Origin: Endozoicomonas sp. 8E
GTDB lineage: Bacteria > Pseudomonadota > Gammaproteobacteria > Pseudomonadales > Endozoicomonadaceae
Reading direction: 5' to 3'
Length of the DNA: 64,000 nt
Assembly: GCF_032883915.1 (NCBI RefSeq)
Contig: NZ_CP120717.1
Coordinates: 181,501 to 245,500 of the forward strand
The position numbers and the translations under genes are program-made. The stretch's first letter is position 1. Every line of letters begins with the position of its first letter. Positions 18,263-27,153 of the stretch are shown here, one piece after another. Under the pieces are notes generated by a model that saw only the letters and a list, made by a program, of their open reading frames with translations, was not told the DNA's origin and searched no databases.

Positions 18263-18290
18263 CCCGGTGCAAAAATTGCCACCGGGTTTT
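18263..18290. terminator. Conserved spacer hairpin (CCCGGTG/CACCGGG)
   Basis: 7-bp perfect stem with a 10-base loop and TTTT on the + side; on the transcribed minus strand an A run precedes it instead. Related hairpins (for example AGCCC/GGGCT at 46959-46986) occupy the same position in most of the long spacers of the array. The surrounding spacer 18081-18374 holds the standard array leader and no gene. It may be a terminator or a structured repeat. Confidence 0.45.
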
Positions 18291-18374
18291 CGATATAACG
18301 CTATTTTTTAATTGGTTCTCACCAAAAATAAGCTTAATTACTGTTCATTTAGAAACAGTCCGAGCAAGAAACTA

Positions 18375-19124
18375 TTATTCACTTTGCGCGGTCATTTCAG
18401 CAAAAAATGCTTCTAATTTTTGAGGTTTATCTAAAAAGATAGAATACATTTGACAGGCAAAATCATCAGGAAATACATCGCTAACCCCGGCATCTAAACT
18501 TTCGAACGTTCTGATTGCCACCTCTTCAGGAGCAGGTTTATCCATCTCAATGCCTTCAGCCAGGCGAGTGTCCGTTGGGCCGGGATAGACCCCTAAAACC
18601 CGTATCCCAAACCTGCTTAAATCTGCTCGCAACCCCTGGGTATAAGAGTGCAATGCTGCTTTTGTGGCTGAATAAGGCCCTAAAGATGGGAAATTACTTA
18701 TGGCCGCAATGGACGAAATATTAATTATGGCTGCCTGATCAGACGCTTTTAATTTCGGCAGTAAAGCATGGGTCAGCGCCATTGGACCCAACAAATTCAC
18801 TTCCATTTCTTTGCGTGCCACCTCAACGGCTTCGGGCTCGGTGGTGTGGATTCCTGTGGCAATCCCCGCATTGTTAATAAGAATATCCAGCTCTGGTATG
18901 GACTCCCTCACGTTGGTCACATGCTCGTTATTCGTTACATCCAAATGGATGGGCTTAATCACCCGGGGGTCAAGGGCAATGACTGACGTCAAATTATCCA
19001 GATCACGAGCAGCGGCATAAATGGTTTTAGCCCCCTGTTCCAATAAAATCTTTACAAAACCTTCTCCAATCCCTCGATTGGCACCTGTCACCAACACGAC
19101 TTTATCTTTGACAGAAAACGACAT
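18375..19124 (-). CDS. Short-chain dehydrogenase/reductase
   Basis: 249-residue NAD(P)-dependent oxidoreductase of the classical SDR family: VLVTGANRGIGEGF cofactor loop (TGxxxGIG) at about 10-23, LINNAGI, active-site Ser in IINISSIAAIS and YSATK (YxxxK). Substrate not predictable. An in-frame ATG at 19163 exists, but AAGGAGA seven bases before the ATG at 19124 and the family N-terminus fix the start. It lies between copies B and C on the same strand, 72 bases after the end of C, and is the only ordinary enzyme within the 49-kb array. Confidence 0.92.
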   Translation of the reverse strand: MSFSVKDKVVLVTGANRGIGEGFVKILLEQGAKTIYAAARDLDNLTSVIALDPRVIKPIHLDVTNNEHVTNVRESIPELDILINNAGIATGIHTTEPEAVEVARKEMEVNLLGPMALTHALLPKLKASDQAAIINISSIAAISNFPSLGPYSATKAALHSYTQGLRADLSRFGIRVLGVYPGPTDTRLAEGIEMDKPAPEEVAIRTFESLDAGVSDVFPDDFACQMYSIFLDKPQKLEAFFAEMTAQSE

Positions 19125-19196
19125 AAGACTCTCCTTAACAGTAAAGGATGGGCGACTCTGCAACGGCAGAATGAATCCTTCAGGCTAATTCGGTAA

Positions 19197-19608
19197 TCAA
19201 TTGCTCCCACGTAGTTCAGTGATTCTAGCCGTGTAATCTTCACTGGCGGTCACTATATAGCGGCCATCGGCGCTGAAGGTGGCTGAGGTGATCGGCCTCT
19301 TGTGAGAAATGATGGCTTTTATTACCCATGATCCATTGTGGCTCAGACCATAAATTTTCGCCTTTTTATCGCTACTGGCGGTCACCAAATGACAGCCATC
19401 AGGACTGAAGGTGACAGATCGGAGCCAATCTTTGTGGTAAATGATGGCTTTTTCCACCCATGATCCATCGACCTGCAGGCCATGGATCTTTGCTGTGTGA
19501 TCACAACTGGCGGTCACCACATGGCGGCCATCGGGGCTAAAGGTGGCTAAGGTGGCTGCCCTGATGTGGTTAATGGTGGCTTCTTCTTCCCATGATCCAG
19601 AGGTCTTC
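19197..19608 (-). pseudogene. F-box/WD40-like protein C, 3' fragment beyond the IS
   Basis: The C-terminal part of copy C. It starts mid-repeat at KTSGSWEEEATINH and contains three more propeller repeats (LATFSPDGRH, SVTFSPDGCH, SATFSADGRY) ending ITELRGSN. Without the IS and one GTCTTC copy it joins in frame with the fragment at 21283-22538 (…YGLK-TSGSW…) to give 553 residues and nine repeats, the same length as copy B. It has no start of its own. Confidence 0.85.
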
Positions 19609-19660
19609 CCACTGTGTCAGGATTGTTGTCCCGGTTAATAATTAACCAACTAATAAAACA

Positions 19661-20182
19661 GTGGGCGGTAGACAGGTTATCGTGCCTCGTTATTCTGAAG
19701 AACGTAAAGCTGCTGTATTGAAAAAGCTTTTGCCACCCGTTAATCGCTCTGTTCCTGACGTCGCCAAAGAAGAGGGCATTAGCGAGCAGACCCTGTACAA
19801 TTGGCGCAGACAGTTAAGAGATAAAGGGTTGCCCGTGCCAGGGAATGAACATAATTCAGAGCAGTGGTCTGCTGAAGCCCGCTTTGCCGTAGTCGTTGAA
19901 ACTGCTGCACTTTCTGAAGCAGAGCTGAGTGAGTATTGCCGTAAAAAAGGGCTTTACCCAGAACAGGTGCACGAGTGGAAGCAAGCCTGTATTTCTGGTG
20001 CAGAACAGTCTGGACAACAGGCCAGACAAGAGAAAAAACAAGCTCAACAGGATCGAAAGCGTATTCTGAAACTTGAGAGCGAGCTTCGCCGTAAAGATAA
20101 GGCGTTAGCCGAAACTGCTGCTCTTTTGGTACTGTCAAAAAAGCTCGATGCCTTCTACGGGATAGACAACGAGGACAACTGA
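19661..20182 (+). CDS. IS3-type OrfA
   Basis: 173 residues with a helix-turn-helix (VPDVAKEEGISEQTLYNWRR) for binding the element's ends, followed by a charged, coiled-coil-like C-terminus (RILKLESELRRKDKALAE). GTG start, no clear ribosome-binding site. A slippery A-AAA-AAG lies at 20137-20143 in the zero frame (TCA AAA AAG). A -1 shift there joins OrfA to OrfB without a stop, as in IS3 elements that make an OrfAB transposase. Confidence 0.85.
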   Translation: MGGRQVIVPRYSEERKAAVLKKLLPPVNRSVPDVAKEEGISEQTLYNWRRQLRDKGLPVPGNEHNSEQWSAEARFAVVVETAALSEAELSEYCRKKGLYPEQVHEWKQACISGAEQSGQQARQEKKQAQQDRKRILKLESELRRKDKALAETAALLVLSKKLDAFYGIDNEDN

Positions 20183-20205
20183 CTCCCCTTGATGAACGCC
20201 TGAAA

Positions 20206-21246
20206 TTGCTGACATGGTTTGATGAGGCCACAGCAAACGGGGCGCCCCGCTGGAAGGCTGCAGAACAACTACTGGTGTCTTTAAAAACATTGAATCGATG
20301 GCGTGACAACACGGGCCAGGTAATTCCTGACAAACGGCCTGGAGCCTTACGATTATCACCGTCTAATAAGCTGACAGAAGAGGAGGAGCAGCGTATTCTA
20401 ACAGTGTGCAATAAGCCAGAAAATGCCAGCTTGCCACCCTCGCAAATTGTGCCGATGCTGGCAGATAAGGGTGAATATATTGCTTCAGAATCGAGCTTCT
20501 ACCGGGTACTAAAAAAACATGACCAGCATCATCATAGAGGACGATCAAAGAGGCGATCAAAAAGCAGTAAGCCGACCACGTATGTAGCTTCTGGCCCTAA
20601 CCAAGTGTGGTGTTGGGACATTAGCTACTTTCCGTCGAAGGTGCGCGGTCAGTTTTGGTATCTATACCTCATCCTGGATATATACAGCCGTAAAATTGTT
20701 GCGTGGGAAGTACACGACAAAGAGTCAGGGGAACTGGCTAGTAGCTTGATTAACAGGGCTGTAGTCGCTGAGCGATGTGTTAACAAGCCGATGGTTCTGC
20801 ACTCTGACAACGGAGCACCAATGACGTCGCATACATTCCAATCAAAACTGGCATACCTTGGCATCATACCGTCGCATAGCCGACCAAGAGTGAGTAATGA
20901 TAACGCTTTTGCAGAGTCCGTGTTTAAGACATTGAAGTACTGTCCGCAATGGCCGTCCCAAGGTTTTCTGACACTGGAAGAAAGCAGAAATTGGATGCTG
21001 TCGTTTGTCAGGTTTTACAACCAAGAGCACCGCCATAGCTCTATTCGCTTTGTGACACCAGAACAGCGTCATGATGGACGTGACAAAGCGATACTGGAGC
21101 AGCGAAAACGGGTGTACAAGAAAGCACGTGAGAAAAATCCGTTGCGTTGGTCTGGCAAGTGCAGAAACTGGGAACCAGTTGGTTCTGTTGCGTTAAACCC
21201 GGAACGGGAATCAGGGGCTGCTGACTGTATCAAAATAGCAGCATAA
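20206..21246 (+). CDS. IS3-type OrfB, DDE integrase-core transposase
   Basis: 346 residues from TTG 20206. The open frame extends back into the orfA overlap, so the functional product is probably the OrfAB fusion made by frameshifting at 20137-20143. The rve-type catalytic core is complete: Asp in WCWDISYFPS, Asp in LHSDNGAPM and Glu in NDNAFAESVFKTLK. The element may therefore still be active. Confidence 0.88.
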   Translation: MLTWFDEATANGAPRWKAAEQLLVSLKTLNRWRDNTGQVIPDKRPGALRLSPSNKLTEEEEQRILTVCNKPENASLPPSQIVPMLADKGEYIASESSFYRVLKKHDQHHHRGRSKRRSKSSKPTTYVASGPNQVWCWDISYFPSKVRGQFWYLYLILDIYSRKIVAWEVHDKESGELASSLINRAVVAERCVNKPMVLHSDNGAPMTSHTFQSKLAYLGIIPSHSRPRVSNDNAFAESVFKTLKYCPQWPSQGFLTLEESRNWMLSFVRFYNQEHRHSSIRFVTPEQRHDGRDKAILEQRKRVYKKAREKNPLRWSGKCRNWEPVGSVALNPERESGAADCIKIAA

Positions 21247-21282
21247 AACTTGGTTATCGGGACAACTATCTTGAAAAACACC

Positions 21283-22538
21283 GTCTTCAGGCCATAGACT
21301 TTTGCCGTGTTATCTTTACTGGCAGTGACTACATGGAGGCCATCGAGGCTGAATGAGTCTAAGAAGACTCCACCCTTATGACTAATGGTGGCTTTTTCTT
21401 CCCATGAACTATCATCCTGCAGGCCGTAGATTTTTGCCGTGTGATCTTCACTCGCGGTCGCCACATATCGACCATCGGCGCTGAAGCAGGCTGAGAAGAC
21501 TCCACTTTCATGGGAAATAGTGGTCTTTTCTTCCCATGACCCATTGGCTTCCCGGACATAGATTTTTGCCATGTGATCTTCACTTGCGGTCAGCACATGA
21601 CAACCATCGGAGCTGAAGCTGGCCGAATTGACCGGACCATCATGTTGAATAGTGGCTTTTACTGACCATGATCCATCGTCGCCCCGACCACAGATTTTTG
21701 CCGTGTGATCGTGACTGGCAGTCACCACATGGCTGTCATCAGCACTGAAGCTGGATGAGTAGACCCAACTATTATGGGAAATGGTGGTTTTTACTTCCCA
21801 TGATCCATCATCTCTTTGACTGCAGATTTTCGCTGTGTGATCACGACTGGCGGTCACCAATTGACAGCCATCGGCACTTAAGGTGGCTGATTTGACCCAA
21901 CTATTATGGGAAATGGACGTTTTTTCTTTCCATGATCCATTGGCCTCTCGGCCACAGATTTTCACAGTACTATCCAAACTGGCGGTCACTAAATGGCGGT
22001 TATCGGCGCTTAGAGTGGCTGTCTCCACATCGTGACGATGGATAATGGTTGCTTTTTTCACCAGGTGGAATTTTTTACATTGAGACATCAGTTTACTCTT
22101 GTTAAAAAGGACCAGAGCGTGAAAATAAGCGCTATCTCGATGTTTTATGAGTGACTCGACAGTGTCTTCATTCGCAGACGACTTCAACCAATCACGGAGT
22201 TGTTGCTCATCTTTTGCCGTAACGAGGGTCTTTAGTTGATATTGGTATGGTGAAGGAAATCGGCGAATCCATGCTCTTTCCAGAGCTTTATCGTCTTCAA
22301 CAAGATCGCGAAGATATTTGCATACCGTTACTAAACGGGTAATCTCTCTAAGACCCAAATAGCGAATAACCATAGATTTTGTTTCGTCGGGCAAACAGAA
22401 GAATAAAGATTGATTTTGGTCATATACAGTAACGTCCCTTCCTGCACTGACACCCATTGGTGCTTCCTCCGGTTCGGGCTGCCTGGGTGTTGGCGGGTTT
22501 GAAACGTCGGTGCTTAAATGGCTGTTCATTGGGTCCAT
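21283..22538 (-). pseudogene. F-box/WD40-like protein C, 5' fragment interrupted by the IS
   Basis: N-terminal part of copy C: MDPMNSHLSTDVS start with GAGGAAT upstream, F-box-like motif at about 47-94 (FFCLPDETKSMVIRYLGLRE, LVTVCKYLRDLV), linker QQLRDWLKSSA and six complete propeller repeats. It breaks at AKVYGLKT, where the IS enters. The open frame runs on antisense through the IS to 21069, adding an artefactual tail. The translated fragment lacks three of nine repeats and probably cannot close a propeller. Confidence 0.85.
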
Positions 22539-22763
22539 GCCCGATTCCTCAACGGCTTCAAAGTCAATATTTATCCTCCCATAGAAAAGGAGGCTCAAAA
22601 TGGATCAGGTCTGTTAGAGTCGGTTTTGAAATGGAAGTTCAAAATATTGAAGTCAGTGGAATTAAGAAAAAGAAGAGTCCTGGTCCGGGAAAATTCATTC
22701 CTGCAAAAAGCATTTCTGTCTGATAGCCGACTGCAATCAACGGGTTTTACACTCATCAGCTCA

Positions 22764-24524
22764 TCAAAGTTTCCGCAGTTCAGTGATTCTTGCCTTGTGA
22801 TCATAACTGACTGTCAACACATGTCGGCCATCGGGGCTGAAGGTAGCTAAGGAGATGTCCTCCTCGTGATTAATGATGGCTTTTTTTACCCATGTTCCAT
22901 CGGGACCCAGACCATAAATTTTTACCTTTTTGTCATTATCGGCCCAGGTTATCAGATGGGTACCATCAGGACTGAAAATGGCTTCTGAGCTCCAACCTTT
23001 CTGGCGAATAATGTTTTTTCTCTCCCATGATCCATCTTCCCGCAGGCCATAGATGAATACCTTGTTATCAGTTCCTTTAATCGCCAGATGGCGGCCATCG
23101 GGGCTGAAGGTGGCTGAGTGCATGCCCTTCTTGCGCTTCTTGCGAGAAATGCCGGCTTTTCTCACCCATGATCCGGCGGCCTTCTGGTTATGGGCTTTTG
23201 CCGTGTTATCTTCACTGGCGCTTACCAGATGGCGGCTATCGGCGATGAGGCTGGCTGAGTAGATCGCATCATCATGAAAAATTCTGACTTTATAGCCACT
23301 GATGACGGTCACCAAATAGCAGCTATCGGGGCTGAATGAGGCTGAGAGGACAGTATTGTCATGAACAATTGTGGCTGTTTCTCTCCATGATCCATCGTCC
23401 TGCAGGTCACAGATTTTCGCCGTACGATCTTCAGCGGTGGTGACCAGGCGGCGGCTATCGGCACTGAAGCTGGCTGAGAAGACCATGCCCTCATGGCTAA
23501 TGGTGGCTTTTACGCCCCAGGATCCATCCTCCTCCTGGCCATAGATTGTCACCGTGTTATTTGAACTCACTATCAACAAATGGCGGCTATCTGAGCTGAA
23601 GCTGTCTAACTTGATCGTACCCTCATGTTTAAAAGCGGCCTTTTCTTCCCAGGCTCCACTGGTCTCCTGACCATGGATTTTCACCGATTCATAATGACTG
23701 GCAGTCAACAGATAGCGGCCATCGGGGCTGAAGGTGGCTAAGATCGGAGCCTCATGGGAAATGGTGGATTTTACTTCCCATGATCCATCACCCTGCTGAA
23801 CATGGATTTTCGCAACTTTAAGGTTATTTCCATCGGAAATCAGAAAATGCCGGGTATCGGAGCTGAAGCTGGCTGATAAGACCAGACCATTAAGGTTAAT
23901 AGTGTCTTTTGCTTCCCAGGAGCCATCGGTCTTCTGGCCACAGATTTTCAACGTAAAATCACAACTGGCGGTCATCATAAAGCGGCCATCGGCGTTGAAG
24001 CTGGCTATGGTGATCTTTCTGAAATGGGTGGTTTTGATTTTATTAACCGACTTAAATTGTTCACATTCAGACATCAGTTTACTGTTGTTGAAAAGGAGCA
24101 GAGCAGGAAAATAAGTACTCAGTCGTTGTTTTATGATTGGCTCGACAATGCCCTGAGGTGCAAAAGGGCTCAACCAGTCACGGAGTTGTTGCTCATCTTT
24201 TGCTTTAACGATGGTCTCTAGTTGATATTGGTGTGGTGAAGAAAATTGGCGATACCAGGCTCTTTCCAGAAGTTTATCTTTTTCAATAAGATCGCGAAAA
24301 TATCTGCATACCTTTTTTAAATGGGTAATTTCGCGAAAACCCAAATAGCGAATAATCATAGATTTTGTTTCGTTGGGCAAATAGAAGAATAAAGATTTAT
24401 TTTGGTCACATGCGGTAACGTCCCTGCCTGCACTGACACCTGTTGGTCCTTCCTCCAGTCGATGTTGCTTGGGTATTGGCGGGTGTGAAACGTCGATGTA
24501 GGAATTACTGTTCATAGTCTTCAT
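22764..24524 (-). CDS. F-box/WD40-like repeat protein D
   Basis: 586 residues, ten repeats. F-box-like motif FFYLPNETKSMIIRYLGFRE with HLKKVCRYFRDLI and ERAWYRQF. Distinctive features shared only with E: the linker WLSPFAPQG and a shortened sixth repeat, where KVRIFHDDAIYSAS skips the usual G…DGSW segment. One loop carries a basic insertion (SRKKRKKGMHSA). The start is ATG 24524 with GGAGGA in front. The spacer to the neighbour contains no hairpin. Confidence 0.85.
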   Translation of the reverse strand: MKTMNSNSYIDVSHPPIPKQHRLEEGPTGVSAGRDVTACDQNKSLFFYLPNETKSMIIRYLGFREITHLKKVCRYFRDLIEKDKLLERAWYRQFSSPHQYQLETIVKAKDEQQLRDWLSPFAPQGIVEPIIKQRLSTYFPALLLFNNSKLMSECEQFKSVNKIKTTHFRKITIASFNADGRFMMTASCDFTLKICGQKTDGSWEAKDTINLNGLVLSASFSSDTRHFLISDGNNLKVAKIHVQQGDGSWEVKSTISHEAPILATFSPDGRYLLTASHYESVKIHGQETSGAWEEKAAFKHEGTIKLDSFSSDSRHLLIVSSNNTVTIYGQEEDGSWGVKATISHEGMVFSASFSADSRRLVTTAEDRTAKICDLQDDGSWRETATIVHDNTVLSASFSPDSCYLVTVISGYKVRIFHDDAIYSASLIADSRHLVSASEDNTAKAHNQKAAGSWVRKAGISRKKRKKGMHSATFSPDGRHLAIKGTDNKVFIYGLREDGSWERKNIIRQKGWSSEAIFSPDGTHLITWADNDKKVKIYGLGPDGTWVKKAIINHEEDISLATFSPDGRHVLTVSYDHKARITELRKL

Positions 24525-24747
24525 GCCCGATTCCTCCCTGGTTCAGGTCATTATTTATCCTTGCATAGAAAAGGACATTTAAAATGTATTAGTTCTATTA
24601 GAGTCGGTTTTGTAATGGAAGTTCAAAATATTGAAGTCAGTGGAATTAAGAAAATGAAGAGTCCTGGTCCGGGAAAATTCATTTCTGCAAAAAGCATTTC
24701 TGTCTGATAGCCGTCTGCAGTCAATGGGTTTTACACTCATTAGCTCA

Positions 24748-26496
24748 TCAAAGTTTCTGCAGTTCAGTGATTCTTACCTTGTGATCATTACTGATGGTCA
24801 ACACATGTCGGCCATCGGGGCTGAAGGTAGCTGAGGAGATGCCCTCCTCGTGAGCAATGATGGCTTTTTTTAGCCATGTTCCCTCGGGACCCAGACCATA
24901 AATTTTTGCCGTTTTGTCATTATCGGCCCACGTCACCAGATGGGTACCATCAGGACTGAAGGTGGCTTCTGAGAAATGACCTTTGTGGCAAATGACGGTT
25001 TCTTTCTTCCATGATCCATCTTCCCCCAGGCCATAGATTATTACCTTGTTATCAGTGCCGTTGATCGCCAGATGCTGGCCATCGGGGCTAAGGGTGGCTG
25101 AGTGGATGCCCTTCTTGTGAGAAATGGTGGCATTTTTCACCCATGATCCAGCCGCCTTATGGCTATGGGCTTTTGCCGAGTTATCTTCACTGGCGCTTAC
25201 CAGATGGCGGCTATCGGCGATGAAGCTGGCTGAGTAGATCGCATTATCATGAAAAATTCTGACTTTTCTTTGGGTGATGGTCACCAAATAGCAGCTATCG
25301 TGGCTTAATATGGTTGAGAAGACAGTATCGTCATGAGCAATTGTGGCTGTTTCTCTCCATGACCCATCGTCCTGCAGGTCACAGATTTTTGCCGTGCGAT
25401 CATCAGCGGTGGTGACCAGACGGCGGTTATCGGCGCTGAAGGTGGCTGAGAAGATCTTACCCTCATGGGTAATGGTGGCTTTTACATCCCAGGATCCATC
25501 GTCCTCCAGACCATAGATTGTCACTGTGTTATATGAACTGGCGATCAACAAATGACGACTGTCTGAGCTGAAGCTGAACGACATGATCGTATTATCATGT
25601 TTTAAAGCGGCTTTTTCTTCCCATAATCCATCGGTCTTCTGGCCATGGATTTTCACCCAATTATATTGACTGACGGTCAACAGATAGCGGTCATCCGGGC
25701 TGAAGGTGGCTGAAATGATACCACCCTCATGGGTGATGGTAGCTTTTACTTCCCATGATCCATCTTTCCCCTGAGCATGGATTTTCGCAGTCTCAGAGTT
25801 ATCTCCATCGGAAGTAAGAAAATGACAGGTATCAGAGCTGAAGCTGGCCGCAAAGACTGCACCATCAAGGTTAATAGTGTCTTCTGCTTCCCATGATCCA
25901 TCGGTCTTCCGGACACAGATTGTCAACGAGCCATCGTCACTGGCCATGATAAAGCTGGCATCAGCGCTGAAGCTGGCTGTGTAGACCTCGTCAAAATGGG
26001 AGATTTCGTTTTTTTTCACTAACTTGAATTGTTCACATTCAGACATCAGTCTGCTGTTGTTAAAAAGAAGCAGAGCAGGAAAATAAGTACTCAGTCGTTG
26101 TTTTACCATTGACTCGACAGTGCCCTGAGGTGCAAAAGGACTCAACCAATCACGGAGTTGTTGCTCATCTTTTGTTTTAACAATGGTCTTTAGTTGATGT
26201 TGGTGTGGTGAAGAAAATCGGCGATACCAGGCTTTTTCCAAAAGTTTATGGTTTTCAACAAGATCGCGAAAATATCTGCATACCTTTTTCAGGCGGGTAA
26301 TCTCGCGAAAGCCCAAATAGCTGATAATCATAGATTTTTTTTCGTCGGGCAAACAGAAGAATATAGATTGATTTTGGTCATATACAGTAACGTCCCTTCC
26401 TGCACTGACACCCGTTGGCGCTTCCTCCGGTCGAGGTTGTCCCGGTGTTGGTGGTTTTGAAACGCCGATGCTGGAATTGCTGTTCATGGGGTCCAT
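24748..26496 (-). CDS. F-box/WD40-like repeat protein E
   Basis: 582 residues, the sister of D: same MNSNS start, same WLSPFAPQG linker, same shortened repeat (QRKVRIFHDNAIYSAS) and same QKL end. F-box-like motif FFCLPDEKKSMIISYLGFRE, RLKKVCRYFRDLV. It lacks D's basic RKKRKK insertion (ISHKKGIHSA instead). Ten repeats. Its leader is split by a 161-bp MITE 31 bases before the start codon, placing the conserved promoter-like box nearly 200 bases upstream, so expression may be altered. Confidence 0.85.
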   Translation of the reverse strand: MDPMNSNSSIGVSKPPTPGQPRPEEAPTGVSAGRDVTVYDQNQSIFFCLPDEKKSMIISYLGFREITRLKKVCRYFRDLVENHKLLEKAWYRRFSSPHQHQLKTIVKTKDEQQLRDWLSPFAPQGTVESMVKQRLSTYFPALLLFNNSRLMSECEQFKLVKKNEISHFDEVYTASFSADASFIMASDDGSLTICVRKTDGSWEAEDTINLDGAVFAASFSSDTCHFLTSDGDNSETAKIHAQGKDGSWEVKATITHEGGIISATFSPDDRYLLTVSQYNWVKIHGQKTDGLWEEKAALKHDNTIMSFSFSSDSRHLLIASSYNTVTIYGLEDDGSWDVKATITHEGKIFSATFSADNRRLVTTADDRTAKICDLQDDGSWRETATIAHDDTVFSTILSHDSCYLVTITQRKVRIFHDNAIYSASFIADSRHLVSASEDNSAKAHSHKAAGSWVKNATISHKKGIHSATLSPDGQHLAINGTDNKVIIYGLGEDGSWKKETVICHKGHFSEATFSPDGTHLVTWADNDKTAKIYGLGPEGTWLKKAIIAHEEGISSATFSPDGRHVLTISNDHKVRITELQKL

Positions 26497-26527
26497 ACCC
26501 GATTCCTCCCTGGTTCCAAAGTCATTA

Positions 26528-26688
26528 AGTACCTAACCAGTTGGTTTCGCATATTCTGGACGGCGGCTTTTTCCATCCTTCTGCGTTCCAACTCTGGTTG
26601 CGTAGCTATGGCTACGCGCCCGTCGTTGCGCCTTGAAGGATGAAAAAATCCTCTCGCCAGAATATGCGAAACCAACTGGCCAGGTACT
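26528..26688. mobile_element. 161-bp MITE with TA target duplication
   Basis: The ends AGTACCTAACCAGTTGGTTT and AGTACCTGGCCAGTTGGTTT (right end read inverted) match over about 32 bases with two differences. TA flanks both sides (26526-26527, 26689-26690). The paralogous leader of gene D reads GTCATTATTTATCC without the insert, so the empty site is visible. No coding capacity. A TA duplication suggests mobilisation by an IS630/mariner-like transposase, an inference. Confidence 0.85.
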
Positions 26689-26786
26689 TATTTATCCTTG
26701 CATAGAAAAAGACTTTCAAAATGGATTCGATATTTAGAGTTGGTTTTGTAATGGGAGTTCATAACATTGAGGTCAGTGAAACTAAG

Positions 26787-26992
26787 CAGCCTGTCGGACT
26801 TAAGCGTCCGTAGCGAGGATTGCAAGAAATTGAGGATAAAAATCTCTGTTTCTGAGGAGAATAGCGAGCTATTTGACGAAGAAACAGGGATTTTTAGACC
26901 AATTTATTGCAACCGCACGACTGCATGGATGCAGGAGCTAGAGCAACGCAGGAGCAGTTGCCGTGTAGGACAGTCTTAAGTCCGACAGGCTG
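26787..26992. mobile_element. 206-bp MITE with CTAAG target duplication
   Basis: Perfect 18-base terminal inverted repeats CAGCCTGTCGGACTTAAG. The flanking CTAAG is duplicated (26782-26786, 26993-26997); other spacers of the array read GAAACTAAGAAAA at this place. A 70-codon frame crosses it but has no gene character. The autonomous parent is not in the window. The remainder of 26497-27153 is array leader and degenerate spacer with a GCCC/GGGC hairpin near 27080. Confidence 0.85.
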
Positions 26993-27153
26993 CTAAGAAA
27001 ACCTGAGTTCGACGCAAAAAAAACAGAGTCCTGATTTCGGGAAATGATAGAAAGAAACATTTCATTAAGAGCCCACTGCAAAAATTGCCATCGGGCGTTT
27101 GATATAACGCTGTTTGCTGATCGGTTCTGAGAAAAAATACATTCATTCGATCA

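Larger units (their letters stand above)
19609..21282 (+). mobile_element. IS3-family insertion sequence in F-box gene C
   Basis: 1674 bp with imperfect 25-base terminal inverted repeats; the inner nine bases GTTGTCCCG are identical, with CAGGAT/CAAGAT just outside them. It is flanked by GTCTTC at 19603-19608 and 21283-21288, a direct repeat of the interrupted reading frame. Two ORFs overlap by a -1 shift. The element lies opposite to the gene it splits. The ends are defined by the target duplication; IS3 elements more often begin TG, so the exact terminus could be a few bases farther in. Confidence 0.85.

Noticed and set aside
21069-22598. A 509-residue gene reading through the IS end.
   Set aside because: Its last 70 residues are antisense to the transposase gene; it is the interrupted 5' part of copy C.
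26767-26979. 70-residue ORF near the second MITE.
   Set aside because: It lies almost wholly within the element, starts in spacer DNA and has no protein features.
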